A model generated the notes under the pieces. The model saw only the letters and a list, made by a program, of their open reading frames with translations, had not been told where the DNA came from and ran no database searches. From the NCBI RefSeq assembly GCF_014648395.1, contig NZ_BMRA01000011.1, positions 154,921-218,920 of the forward strand: DNA of 64,000 nt, given 5' to 3'. A program made the translations under genes and the position numbers. Numbering within the stretch: position 1 is the stretch's first letter; each line of letters starts with the position of its first letter. Of this stretch, positions 8,203 to 19,534 are shown piece by piece. Source of the stretch: Micromonospora fulviviridis. GTDB lineage: Bacteria > Actinomycetota > Actinomycetes > Mycobacteriales > Micromonosporaceae.

Positions 8203-9708
8203 ATGCCCCTGCTCGTCGCCATCGGCGGCGCGGTCCTCCTCGCCGTCGTCCTCGTCCTCTTCGTGCTGTCCCGGATCAAGGTGGCCGGCCCGAACGAGGC
8301 GTTCATCGTCACCGGCCGCAAGGGCCGGACCACCCAGACCGCCGACGGCGGACGCTCCACCGACATGTCGGGGCAGAAGGTCGTCCTCGGCGCGTCGGTC
8401 TTCGTGCTGCCCGTGGTGCAGAAGCTCCAGTCCCTCGACCTGTCCAGCCGGCGGATCGACGTCGGCATCAAGGGCGCGGTGAGCAAGCAGGGCATCCGCA
8501 CCGACCTGCACGGCGTGGCGATCGTCAAGGTCGGCGGCACCGAGGACGCGATCCGCGCGGCCGCCCAGCGGTTCCTGCACCAGCAGGACGAGATCGAGGA
8601 CTTCACCCGGGAGGTGCTGGCCGGCGCGCTGCGCTCGATCGTCGGCCGGCTCACCGTCGAGGAGGTCATCCGGGACCGGGCCGCGTTCGCCAGCGCGGTC
8701 GCCGAGGAGGCCGAGCACTCGATGACCAACCAGGGCCTGGTGCTGGACACCTTCCAGCTCCAGGACATCCTGGCCGAGGGGTCCTACCTGTCCGACCTCG
8801 GCCGGCCCGAGGCCGCCCGGGTGCTCAAGGACGCGGCCATCGCCGAGGCGCGGGCCCGGCAGCAGGCCGAGCAGGAGCGGCTGCTCGCCGAGGAGGCGAT
8901 CGCCGAGGCGAACCGGAACCTGTCGCTCAAGCAGGCGGCCATCCAGGCCGAGATCGACGCGGCCAAGGCGAGGTCGGCGGCGGCCGGCCCGCTCGCCCAG
9001 GCCGAGCGCGACCAGGCGATCCTCTCCGAGCAGCAGAAGGTGGCCGAGCGCAACGCCGAGCTGAAGCAGCGTCAGCTCGACACCGAGGTGCGCAAGCCGG
9101 CCGACGCGGCCCGCTACAAGGTCGAGCAGGAGGCCGAGGCGGCCCGCAACGCCGCGGTGCTCAACGCGGACGCGCAGCGGCAGGCCACCATCGCCGCCGC
9201 CCAGGCCGCCGCCGAGCAGGCCCGGCTCACCGGTGAGGGCGAGCGGGCCCGGCGGGCCGCGCTGGCCGAGGCGAACGCGATCGAGGGCGCCAAGGAGGGT
9301 GAGGCCGAGCAGCGCCGGCGTTCGGCGATCGCCGAGGCGGTCGAGCGCGAGGGCCAGGCCGAGGCCGCGGCCATCCTGGCCAAGGGCCAGGCCGAGGCCG
9401 ACGCGATGGCCCGCAAGGCCGAGGCGTTCGCCGCGTACGGCGAGGCCGCGGTGCTGGACCTGCTGGTCAAGGTGCTGCCGCAGGTTGTCGAGGCGGCCAG
9501 CGCCCCGATCGGCGCGATCGACAAGATGACGGTCATCTCCACCGACGGCGCATCGTCGCTGACGAAGTCGGTCGCCGGCAACGTGGCGCAGGGCCTCCAA
9601 CTCGGCAGCGACCTGACCGGCATCGACCTGGCCGGGCTGCTCGCCAAGCTGGGCGGCGCGCACACCAACGGCAAGAACGCTGTGGAGGGCAACACCGTCA
9701 CCCAGTGA
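8203..9708 (+). CDS. Flotillin family protein (SPFH domain)
   Basis: 501 residues. An N-terminal membrane hairpin (PLLVAIGGAVLLAVVLVLFVLSRI) leads into an SPFH domain (GPNEAFIVTGRKG to about residue 190, with LQSLDLSSRRIDVGIKGAVSKQG). A long Ala/Glu-rich coiled coil with flotillin EA repeats follows (AEAVEREGQAEAAAILAKGQAEADAMA). Flotillins scaffold ordered membrane microdomains. It is co-oriented with the NfeD-like gene, the YuaF-YuaG arrangement of Bacillus. The tail (AHTNGKNAVEGNTVTQ) is probably disordered. Confidence 0.93.
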   Translation: MPLLVAIGGAVLLAVVLVLFVLSRIKVAGPNEAFIVTGRKGRTTQTADGGRSTDMSGQKVVLGASVFVLPVVQKLQSLDLSSRRIDVGIKGAVSKQGIRTDLHGVAIVKVGGTEDAIRAAAQRFLHQQDEIEDFTREVLAGALRSIVGRLTVEEVIRDRAAFASAVAEEAEHSMTNQGLVLDTFQLQDILAEGSYLSDLGRPEAARVLKDAAIAEARARQQAEQERLLAEEAIAEANRNLSLKQAAIQAEIDAAKARSAAAGPLAQAERDQAILSEQQKVAERNAELKQRQLDTEVRKPADAARYKVEQEAEAARNAAVLNADAQRQATIAAAQAAAEQARLTGEGERARRAALAEANAIEGAKEGEAEQRRRSAIAEAVEREGQAEAAAILAKGQAEADAMARKAEAFAAYGEAAVLDLLVKVLPQVVEAASAPIGAIDKMTVISTDGASSLTKSVAGNVAQGLQLGSDLTGIDLAGLLAKLGGAHTNGKNAVEGNTVTQ

Positions 9709-9788
9709 CGACGGCCAGGATCTCGCTGTCTCAGTCGAGGTCCGGCCAACCGCTGTACGGCGGTCGACAAGATCCAGTGACGGACGCG

Positions 9789-9818
9789 GAAGGGGTGCCG
9801 ATCCTCGGCACCCCTTTC
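9789..9818. terminator. Bidirectional terminator between flotillin and pseudoprotease genes
   Basis: Inverted repeat AGGGGTGCCG / CGGCACCCCT with a five-base loop. A-rich and T-rich flanks let it serve both convergent genes. Confidence 0.8.
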
Positions 9819-9830
9819 GCGTTTCCGTGC

Positions 9831-11396
9831 TCAGTAGCTGGATGCCACCCGGTCGAACTTCTCCCACAGGCCGATGGCCGTCTTGTTCGCGATCAGCGGG
9901 CTGGCGCCGGCCGCATCGGCGCAGACGTACCTGCTGTTGGAGTTGGCGAGCAGGCTGGTCGTGCCGTCGCTGTTGGTGATCACCTTGAACTTCTCCCAGT
10001 CGCCGATCGACGTCCGGTCGGCCACCAGCGGACTGGCAGCGCCCGGCGCCGTCACGTACCGCTTGACGTGGCGGGAGTACAGGGCGACGTAGCCGCCGCC
10101 GAGGTCGATCTGGTCGAACTTCTCCCAGATGTCGACGGCGGTCCGGTTGGCGATCAGCGGAGTGGTGGTGGAGCCACCCATGGTCACGTACTTCAGGTTG
10201 ACCCGGGCGCGCAGGGCGATCGGCGAAGTGACGCTGCGGATCCAGCTCGCAGCCGAGTCGGCGCGAACCTCGGTCACGTCGGTGCGGGTCTCGGTGCTGC
10301 CGACGCAGCCACCCCGCCAGCTCCGGAGATGCACGCCCACCAGCTGCACGGTGCTCCCGGACTGGCGCAGGGTCGGGCCACCGAGGTCACCCTTGCAGGT
10401 GCTCGCCGGATTGTCCGCCGTGCGGTCCATGACCATCGTGTCGGTGGCGGTGCTCGACACGGTGTACGTGCCCGTGTGCAGCTGGCGACCGACCCACTCG
10501 GTGGCCGTGTGGCCGTAGCCGGTGGCGATCAACTGCTCGCCGACCTGCGGTGCCTGGGTCGCCAAGAGAGCGGGAGTCACGCCGGTCGCCGGCGCGGCGA
10601 GACGCAGCAGCGCGAGGCGGAGGACATCGTTGCCGACGGTGCTGACCACGGTGGTCTGGAAACCGCCGGTGTCGTCCACGTTGGCGCGATTGAGGATGAC
10701 CTGGGTCGGTTGCGGGGTGCGCGTCGGCGGATCGGTGGCAACGTAGTACACACAGTCGTAGGCGGTCAGCACCCAGTAGGCATCCACGAGGGTGCCGCTG
10801 CACTCACGGTAGCCGTAGGCCGGATCGCCGCTGGGAATGCGGATCTTCGCTACGAACGGGTACGTCGAGGCAGAACCCACCTGCGGCGTCACGGTCCCGG
10901 TCAGTCGCAGCTCGACCAGCGTGTTCGCCGGCAGCTCGTTTCCGGTACCCGGGTTGATCGGCACGAAGGATCCCGCGCCCACGTCATAGCTCTGCTGCGT
11001 TCCGGTGGGCAGTTCGGCAGTGGCCGTCAGCGGCTGACTGCCACCGCGAACACCGAACGTGCCGGAAACCGAAAGCGTCACGTAACCCTTCGGGGCCTTG
11101 ACGTCGAAACAGTAGTAGTAGCCATAGGGCGAATCCGGAATCAACTGCTCGACCTGGATCTGGTCCAAGCTGCACTGATTCTCGTCCATCGTGCGACGCG
11201 CGGCGAAACGGACGTTGCCGTCACCGCGCTTCACCTGGAGCCCGGACTCCTGCTGGATCGCCGATGCCCCGGGGTAGGCGTAGTCCTCTGCTGGCACGAG
11301 CGGCATCACCTCGTCGGCATGGGCGGCGGCCGAAGGTACCGCGAGCAGGGCGCCGGTCAGGGCGGCAGCGAGCCCCAACCGCAGGGTTCTTCTCAT
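9831..11396 (-). CDS. Secreted trypsin-fold pseudoprotease with C-terminal fascin-like beta-trefoil
   Basis: 521 residues with a signal peptide (MRRTLRLGLAAALTGALLAV, cleavage near AHA-DE). Residues ~28-180 form an unassigned N-terminal domain. Residues ~183-390 are trypsin-like, but the usual TAAHC is TAYDC (Asp214 in place of His). The usual DIALLRL region reads RLALLRL (Arg260, although Asp257 just upstream is an alternative). GDSGGP is CKGDLGGP (Leu338 in place of Ser). The protein should therefore be inactive as a protease. Residues ~394-521 hold three fascin-like repeats (KYVT...PLIANRTAVDIWEKF) that make one beta-trefoil. The neighbouring subtilase gene on the same strand carries the same repeats. 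Confidence 0.85.
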   Translation of the reverse strand: MRRTLRLGLAAALTGALLAVPSAAAHADEVMPLVPAEDYAYPGASAIQQESGLQVKRGDGNVRFAARRTMDENQCSLDQIQVEQLIPDSPYGYYYCFDVKAPKGYVTLSVSGTFGVRGGSQPLTATAELPTGTQQSYDVGAGSFVPINPGTGNELPANTLVELRLTGTVTPQVGSASTYPFVAKIRIPSGDPAYGYRECSGTLVDAYWVLTAYDCVYYVATDPPTRTPQPTQVILNRANVDDTGGFQTTVVSTVGNDVLRLALLRLAAPATGVTPALLATQAPQVGEQLIATGYGHTATEWVGRQLHTGTYTVSSTATDTMVMDRTADNPASTCKGDLGGPTLRQSGSTVQLVGVHLRSWRGGCVGSTETRTDVTEVRADSAASWIRSVTSPIALRARVNLKYVTMGGSTTTPLIANRTAVDIWEKFDQIDLGGGYVALYSRHVKRYVTAPGAASPLVADRTSIGDWEKFKVITNSDGTTSLLANSNSRYVCADAAGASPLIANKTAIGLWEKFDRVASSY

Positions 11397-11842
11397 TCAT
11401 GGCTCCTCGTCGTCTTGGGTGGCAGGAAGCAGGGTCGGTCGGACATCCGGACCCAGGTCACGGCGGACTCCACCGTGACCTGAGGTCGTGGGAAGGGCGG
11501 TCAGGGGTGGCGTGAGCGCGGCGCCACCAGTAAGACATCGGCGTCCGACGATTCCCGAGATGCGCGAAGCCGACGCGGTTTCCGGCTGGAGGGATCGGCT
11601 GCGCCGGCCGGCGGGACGCCGCCGGGCGAAGGATCAGGCCCGCTGGATGCCGGGCAGCGAAGCCCGGCGGACCGGTGCATCGCCGGCAGCTGCGGGTATC
11701 GGGACAGCAGGAAGGACGCGTTTCGTCACATTCACCCCCGTGAAATGAAGAAGCGTGGTGACGCTATCCGCTCCGCCCGGCAGCTCACAAGGGGCAACAG
11801 GAAAGCCGCGAGGCGTGACCACCGAGGCAGGTCAGTGACACG
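11397..11842. other. Intergenic region upstream of the pseudoprotease gene
   Basis: About 450 bases between the subtilase terminator and the pseudoprotease start. Short open frames occur, but none has a ribosome site or recognisable product. It presumably holds the leftward pseudoprotease promoter; I could not identify a clear -35/-10 pair. Confidence 0.5.
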
Positions 11843-11890
11843 ACGGCGCCCGCCGGAACCCCCTCCTGCGGGGCTCCGGCGGGCGCCGTT
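11843..11890 (-). terminator. Terminator after the S8 protease gene
   Basis: Long GC-rich inverted repeat, GGCGCCCGCCGGA / TCCGGCGGGCGCC, extended by CCCC/GGGG towards the loop. It sits just past the leftward stop codon at 11901. No strong T-run. Confidence 0.75.
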
Positions 11891-11900
11891 ACGAGGATGG

Positions 11901-13943
<2,043 letters not shown>

Positions 13944-14119
13944 TGAGCGTTCTCCCCGTGTCCAGCGACCGTCCGGATCGGACGGGCGGATGCGATCGGA
14001 ACAGCCTCATCCTCGAATCGGAATCGGGAGGCTGGCGATGACCAACATCATGCGGGAGACATCGACCCGTGCGCGTCAACCGTTCGGTCGACACGCCGGC
14101 GTATCGGCGTCAGCCTGCG

Positions 14120-15580
14120 TCAGCCGACGATGCCCTGCTCGCGGGCCCAGCGCAGCAGCTCGGCCTCGGCCTCGTCCCGCTCCAGTGGGCCGCGTTCCAG
14201 CCGCAGCTCCTTGAGGTGCTGCCAGGCCCGCCCGACGACCGGTCCCGGCGGCACGCCGAGCAGCTCCATGATCGCGTTGCCGTCGAGGTCGGGGCGGACC
14301 CGGGCCAGGTCCTCCTCGGCGGCGATCCGGGCGATCCGCTCCTCCAGCGCGTCGTAGTCGGCGGCGAGCTGGGACGCCTTGCGCCGGTTGCGGGTGGTGC
14401 AGTCGGAGCGGGTCAGCTTGTGCAGGCGGGACAGCAGGTCACCGGCGTCGGTGACGTAGCGGCGGACCGCCGAGTCGGTCCACTCGCCCCGGCCGTAGCC
14501 GTAGAAGCGCAGGTGCAGGCCGACCAGCTTGACCACCTGGGAGGTCACGTCCTTGGGGTAGCGCAGCGCCTTCATCCGGGCCTTGGTCAGCCGGGCGCCG
14601 ACCACCTCGTGGTGGTGGAAGCTGACCCGGCCGTCCGGGCCGACCGCCTTGGTGGCCGGCTTACCGGCGTCGTGCATCAGGGCGGCCATCCGCAGCACGA
14701 AGTCGCAGCCGTCCTCCTCCATCGACATGGCGTTGCTGACCACGGTCAGCGTGTGCTCGTAGACGTCCTTGTGCTGGGCGTGCTCGTCGATCTCCAGCTT
14801 GAGCCCGGTCAGCTCCGGCAGGAAGCGGTCGGCCAGCCCGGTGTCGACCAGCAGCCGCAGCCCGGTGATCGGGTCGGCGCCGCAGAGCAGCTTGGTGAAC
14901 TCGTCCCGGATCCGCTCGGCGGTGATCCGGTCCAGGTCGGCGGCCATCCGGGTCATCGCCTCGGCGACGTCCGGGTGGACCGTGAAGCGCAACTGGGCGG
15001 CGAACCGGGCCGCGCGCAGCATCCGCAGGGGGTCGTCGCGGAACGACTCCTGCGGCGTGCCGGGAGTACGGATGATCTTCGCGGCCAGGTCGGCCAGGCC
15101 GCCGTACGGGTCGGTGAACCGGTGGTCGGGGAGGCTGACCGCCATCGCGTTGATGGTGAAGTCCCGGCGCTTCAGGTCGTCGACCAGGTTGGTCCCGTAC
15201 TCGACGATCGGGTTCCGGCTGACCTGGTCGTACGCCTCCGCGCGGAAGGTGGTGATCTCCAGCCGGAGCCCGTCGCGCTGGCAGCCGATGGTGCCGAACT
15301 CCCGTCCGGTCTCCCAGATCGACTCGGCCCAGCCCCGGATGATCCGGATGGTCTCGTCCGGGTGGGCGTCGGTGCAGAAATCCAGATCGTCACCGAGGCG
15401 ACCGAGCAGTGCGTCCCGCACCGATCCGCCCACCAGGTGCAGTTCGTGACCGGCCTGGGCGAAACGCCGGCCCAGCTCGTCGGCGACGGGAGAGACGCGG
15501 AGCAGTTCGGCGACGGCGTTGCGCTGCGCGGCGGTCAGCTCGCGGCGTTCGGCGGCGTGGGAGGCGGAGACTTCGGACAT
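14120..15580 (-). CDS. CCA tRNA nucleotidyltransferase
   Basis: 486 residues. It adds or repairs the 3' CCA end of tRNAs in the cytoplasm. The class II nucleotidyltransferase head has LVGGSVRDALLG and the metal-binding pair in GDDLDFCTDAHPDE. RNA/nucleotide-binding motifs (RRDFTINAMAVSL, DPLRMLRAARFAAQL) follow, then an HD domain (MAALMHDAGKP, HHHEVVGARL). Length is typical of the actinobacterial enzyme. It diverges from murJ, 133 bases away. tRNA-Ile in this window has no encoded CCA, consistent with a need for this activity. Confidence 0.95.
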   Translation of the reverse strand: MSEVSASHAAERRELTAAQRNAVAELLRVSPVADELGRRFAQAGHELHLVGGSVRDALLGRLGDDLDFCTDAHPDETIRIIRGWAESIWETGREFGTIGCQRDGLRLEITTFRAEAYDQVSRNPIVEYGTNLVDDLKRRDFTINAMAVSLPDHRFTDPYGGLADLAAKIIRTPGTPQESFRDDPLRMLRAARFAAQLRFTVHPDVAEAMTRMAADLDRITAERIRDEFTKLLCGADPITGLRLLVDTGLADRFLPELTGLKLEIDEHAQHKDVYEHTLTVVSNAMSMEEDGCDFVLRMAALMHDAGKPATKAVGPDGRVSFHHHEVVGARLTKARMKALRYPKDVTSQVVKLVGLHLRFYGYGRGEWTDSAVRRYVTDAGDLLSRLHKLTRSDCTTRNRRKASQLAADYDALEERIARIAAEEDLARVRPDLDGNAIMELLGVPPGPVVGRAWQHLKELRLERGPLERDEAEAELLRWAREQGIVG

Positions 15581-15713
15581 GGGACCGCAAGCCTATCGGG
15601 CCGGGACCGTATCTCCTGCGCCGGGCGCGGGTAACGGGCCGAGGTTGACTAAGGTTCCGGTTGGGCGGGGCCGGCGAGGCCCCGGCTCCGACGTACCCCT
15701 TGGAGGCTGGCAG

Positions 15714-17453
15714 ATGAGCGGCGGGCTCTACCGCAGCGCGAACGCGCACGGCGGCGGCCTGCCGCCGGACGACGGCGCCACCTTCATCTCGGCCGAGCCG
15801 CTGAACCAGCCGGGCGTCGAGGCCACCGCGCCGCCCCAGGAGGTGGTCGCGGAGACGAGCGCCGCGGCGAACAGCGCGGTGATGGCCATCGGCAGCCTGG
15901 TCAGCCGGGGCACCGGCTTCGTGCGGAACCTCATGGTCGGCGCGGCGCTGGGCAACCTGGTCGGCAACGTCTTCACCACCGCCCAGTTCCTGCCGAACCA
16001 GGTCTACGAGTTCCTGCTCGGCGGCGTGCTCACCAGCGTGCTCATCCCGGTGCTGGTCCGCCGGCGCAAGACCGACCCCGATCGGGGTGAGGCGTACGCC
16101 CAGCGGCTGCTGACCCTGGCCGTGCTCGCTCTGGCCGCCACCGCGCTGATCGCGATGGTCGGCGCACCGGTGCTCACCGCGCTCTACGCCAGCGGCAAGG
16201 ACGCGAGCTACACGAACCTGGTCACCGACCTGTCGTACCTGATGCTCCCGATGCTGTTCTTCACCGGCCTGAGCGCGCTGATCGCCGCGGTGCTGAACAC
16301 CCGGGGGCACTTCGCCGCCCCGATGTGGGCGCCGATCCTCAACAACCTGGTGGTGATCGGCGCCTTCGGCCTCTACATCCTGATCTACGGCGCGGAGGCG
16401 ATCCGGCCGGAGGACATGGGCTGGGGGCAGATCCTGCTGGTCGGCGGGGGTGCCCTGCTCGGCGTGGCGGTCCAGGCGGCCGGACTGCTGCCGGCGCTGC
16501 GCAAGGTCGGCTTCCGGTGGAAGCTGCGCTTCGACTTCCGCGAGCTGGGGCTGCGCGAGCTGGCCCAGCTCGGCGCCTGGATGTTCTGCTACGTCGCGGT
16601 CAACCAGCTCGGCCTCTTCGTGGTGGTCAACCTGCTCACCCGGGCGGCGGGCGAGGACAGCGCCGGCCTGCTGATCTACAACAACGTCTTCCTGCTGCTG
16701 ATGATGGCGCACGGCATCATCGCCGTCTCGATCATCACCGCGCTGATGCCCCGGATGAGCGCGGCCGCCGCCGACGGCCGGTTCCACGACGTCACCGCAG
16801 ACCTGTCCCGGGGCACCCGGATGGTCACCGCGGTGCTCGCCCCGATCGCGGTCTGCTACGCGGTGCTGGCCGGCCCGATCTCGGTGGTGGTCTTCCGGTA
16901 CGGCGCCTTCACCGGCGACAACGCCGTGGCGACCTCGATCGTGCTGCTGGTGGCGGCGGTCGGCCTGGTGCCCTTCGCGATCAGCCAGCTCTTCACCTTC
17001 GCCTTCTACGCGCTGCCGGACACCCGCACCCCGGCGCTGGTCAACATCCCGGTGGTCGCCCTGCGGGTGCTCCTCCAGGTCGGTCTCTACCTGGCCTTCT
17101 CGGCCACCTTCGCGGCGGCCGGCATGATGCTCGGCAACGCGATCTCGTACGTGGCGGCGGCGGTCATCTCGGCGCTGCTGCTGCGGCCGCGGGTGGGCCG
17201 GATCGGGCTGGGCGGGATCATGCGGACCATGGGCCGGGTGGTGATCGCCGCGCTGGGCGCCGCACTGGTCGGCCTGCTGGTGGTGAAGCTGCTCCCCGGC
17301 GATTCGGCGCACCTGAGCTGGCTGGCCGCCGCCGTCCAGCTGGTGATCGGCGGCGCGGTGATCGGCGTGACCTACCTCGTGCTGGCCATGGCGCTGCGGA
17401 TCGGCGAGATCACCGAGGTGGTCGGGATGGTCCGGCGCAGGCTTGGGCGGTGA
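15714..17453 (+). CDS. murJ: MurJ-type lipid II flippase (MviN family)
   Basis: 579 residues starting at the ATG of MSGGLYRSANAHGGG. After an ~50-residue cytoplasmic N-terminus come 13-14 membrane segments with MviN signatures (SLVSRGTGFVRNLMVGAALG, FLPNQVYEFLLGGVLTSVLIPVLVRR). It moves lipid-linked peptidoglycan precursors across the membrane. It ends in a short cytoplasmic tail (MVRRRLGR). In mycobacteria the homologous protein is fused to a pseudokinase and an extracellular domain; here those parts are the separate gene at 17884, so the partnership is retained in trans. Confidence 0.95.
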   Translation: MSGGLYRSANAHGGGLPPDDGATFISAEPLNQPGVEATAPPQEVVAETSAAANSAVMAIGSLVSRGTGFVRNLMVGAALGNLVGNVFTTAQFLPNQVYEFLLGGVLTSVLIPVLVRRRKTDPDRGEAYAQRLLTLAVLALAATALIAMVGAPVLTALYASGKDASYTNLVTDLSYLMLPMLFFTGLSALIAAVLNTRGHFAAPMWAPILNNLVVIGAFGLYILIYGAEAIRPEDMGWGQILLVGGGALLGVAVQAAGLLPALRKVGFRWKLRFDFRELGLRELAQLGAWMFCYVAVNQLGLFVVVNLLTRAAGEDSAGLLIYNNVFLLLMMAHGIIAVSIITALMPRMSAAAADGRFHDVTADLSRGTRMVTAVLAPIAVCYAVLAGPISVVVFRYGAFTGDNAVATSIVLLVAAVGLVPFAISQLFTFAFYALPDTRTPALVNIPVVALRVLLQVGLYLAFSATFAAAGMMLGNAISYVAAAVISALLLRPRVGRIGLGGIMRTMGRVVIAALGAALVGLLVVKLLPGDSAHLSWLAAAVQLVIGGAVIGVTYLVLAMALRIGEITEVVGMVRRRLGR

Positions 17454-17883
17454 CCTCGACCGGCGCCGATGACGGACGGTGAACGAGGATCACCAGCCTG
17501 GGGATACGGCTGTGGATAACCCCGGGTTCCGCCGCCCAATGGGCCTCTCGGCCTGTGGACAACCAACCGTACGGCTGAGGGTGCCCAGGCCGGGGCGGGG
17601 GAAGTCCACTCCGGTTCCCGGCGGCCGCCACACCGGTCGCCCCTGCGCCGACTACTTGCCGTCAACATCTAGATTGGGCGTGCATGTCCCAGCGACCTGG
17701 CCGGACGCGGCCGTTACCCGGCCGATGCCCGGGGTCACTGGTGTCCCAACGGCTCCGGCGGGAAGATGACATGTCGGAGAACCGGGCATCCCGGGTAAGG
17801 TCGCTCTCGACGGGCACGGCAGGTGCCGACGTGGGCGTCGACACGGGTCTGCCGGTTCCATCCAAGGCAGAGCGGGAAGCCAC
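17454..17883. other. murJ-pseudokinase intergenic region with two DnaA boxes
   Basis: 430 bases without a credible gene. It contains TGTGGATAA at 17511-17519 and TGTGGACAA at 17554-17562, both perfect or classic DnaA boxes on the minus strand and 43 bases apart. The pseudokinase promoter presumably lies here. No terminator recognised after murJ. Confidence 0.6.
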
Positions 17884-19497
17884 ATGCCCAGCAGCACGGG
17901 TCCATCGATCGACACGATCACCGAGGGAGGACGGGTGACCCAGGTCGGCGAGGGTCAGGAGGCGGAGGAAACCTCTCCTCCGGTCGTGACCTTCGGTGCT
18001 CCCACGGCCGGTGAGGTCCTCGCCGAGCGGTACGAGCTGGTCGAGCACATCAACAACGACAGCGCGGGCCGGCTCGTCTGGCGCGGGGTCGACGTGATCT
18101 TGCGCCGTCCCGTCGCGGTGGTCCTCCGCTACCCCGGTGGCGACTCCGCCACCGAGATGCTCCAGGCGGCCGTCGCGGCCAGCCGGGTGATCCACCCCAA
18201 CCTGGTCGGCGTCTACGACGCGATCGACGAGGACGACCGGGCCTACGTGGTCCGCGAGTGGGTGGACGGCCAGTCGCTGCGCGAGCTCGTCGCCGCCGAC
18301 GGTCCGCTGGACCCGGCCCGGGCGACCGCCATCGGCAGCGCGGTCGCCAGCGCCCTCGCCGCCGTCCACGCCACCGGCATGGTGCACGGCAACGTCCACC
18401 CCGGCACCGTGATGATCAGCGACGACGCCCGCGTCGTGCTGGCCGACGCCCGGACCGACGGGGCGGACAGCCAGGAGAACGACCTGCGGGCGGTTGGCGG
18501 GGTGCTCTACTTCGCCCTGACCGGGCACTGGCCGCACGGCGAGGCCCCGCTGCACGGCGCCACCGCCGGCCACGGCCGCGCCGCCCTCCCCGACGCGGTC
18601 CGGGACGCCGGCGGCGCCATCGCCGCGCCCCGCCAGGTGCGCGCCGGGGTGCCGGCGTACCTCGACGACCTCACCATGGACCTGCTCGACTCGGAGATCG
18701 CACCGCCCTCGTCGGACGTGCTGTCGGCCGAGCTCAACCGGCTCGACATCCCCGCCGACGAGCACTTCCTGGAGCAGGCCGGTCCGCTGCGCTTCACCGC
18801 CGACACCGAGGACGAGCCCTCGCCGCTGGCTGCGGCCGGCGGCCGCAAGGTCGCCCTGGGCATCGCCGGCCTGCTGGCGGTGGCCCTGGTCGGGCTGCTC
18901 ATCGGTATCAGCGCCCTCGGCGACGACAAGGACCCGAACAAGGAGCCGGTGGCCCAGCCGTCCAGCAGCGCGCCCGCCACCGGCGGCACCAGCGCACCGG
19001 CCGCGCCGGTCGGCAAGCTGACCATCCAGGACGTCCGGATCATCGACCCGGAGAGCCGGGACCGCGCCGAGGTGCGGGACGCCGAGAAGGTGATCGACGG
19101 CAACACGAACGAGGGCTGGGAAACCGCCAGCTACCGGAACAACGGCAAGTTCGGCGGCCTGAAGAAGGGCATGGGGATCTGGATCGACCTCGGCGCCCCG
19201 CACACGGTCAAGTCGATCCAGGCCACCCTGTCGTCCACCGGCGCCTCGGCGGAGCTACGCGCCGGCAAGCGCGAGTTCGCCTCCAGCTCCTCCGGCGACA
19301 AGCAGCTCGTCGCGGCCTACACGGAGCGGATCGGGCAGCCGTTCGAGGAGCACGACGGCACCACGATGACCTTCGACGGGTTCAACCCGGAGGAGAAGTA
19401 CCAGTACCTCCTCTTCTGGATCACCGAGCTGCCGGAGAAGGACAGCGGCGGCGGCTGGAAGCTGGGCGTCCAGGAAATCACGGTCCAGGGCTCGTGA
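17884..19497 (+). CDS. Membrane pseudokinase with extracellular discoidin-like domain (MurJ partner)
   Basis: 537 residues. Residues ~45-290 have a protein-kinase fold but lack catalytic residues. The VAIK lysine is replaced in VAVVLR (~77-82). The HRDLKPxN loop reads HGNVHPGT (168-175), losing the catalytic Asp, Lys and Asn; DFG is DAR (188-190). A membrane segment (~322-344) leads through a Ser/Pro linker to an extracellular F5/8C-like domain (VIDGNTNEGWETA, GIWIDLGAPHTVKSI). The same three parts form the C-terminal half of mycobacterial MviN, whose phosphorylated pseudokinase is known to recruit an FHA protein. A later GTG start at 17935 is possible. Confidence 0.88.
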   Translation: MPSSTGPSIDTITEGGRVTQVGEGQEAEETSPPVVTFGAPTAGEVLAERYELVEHINNDSAGRLVWRGVDVILRRPVAVVLRYPGGDSATEMLQAAVAASRVIHPNLVGVYDAIDEDDRAYVVREWVDGQSLRELVAADGPLDPARATAIGSAVASALAAVHATGMVHGNVHPGTVMISDDARVVLADARTDGADSQENDLRAVGGVLYFALTGHWPHGEAPLHGATAGHGRAALPDAVRDAGGAIAAPRQVRAGVPAYLDDLTMDLLDSEIAPPSSDVLSAELNRLDIPADEHFLEQAGPLRFTADTEDEPSPLAAAGGRKVALGIAGLLAVALVGLLIGISALGDDKDPNKEPVAQPSSSAPATGGTSAPAAPVGKLTIQDVRIIDPESRDRAEVRDAEKVIDGNTNEGWETASYRNNGKFGGLKKGMGIWIDLGAPHTVKSIQATLSSTGASAELRAGKREFASSSSGDKQLVAAYTERIGQPFEEHDGTTMTFDGFNPEEKYQYLLFWITELPEKDSGGGWKLGVQEITVQGS

Positions 19498-19534
19498 GCC
19501 GCTCGCCGCACCCGGTGCACCGCCTCCGCCGGAC

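Noticed and set aside
11488..11748. An 86-codon frame between the two secreted proteins
   Set aside because: Arg-rich low-complexity product without ribosome site; most likely chance in GC-rich DNA.
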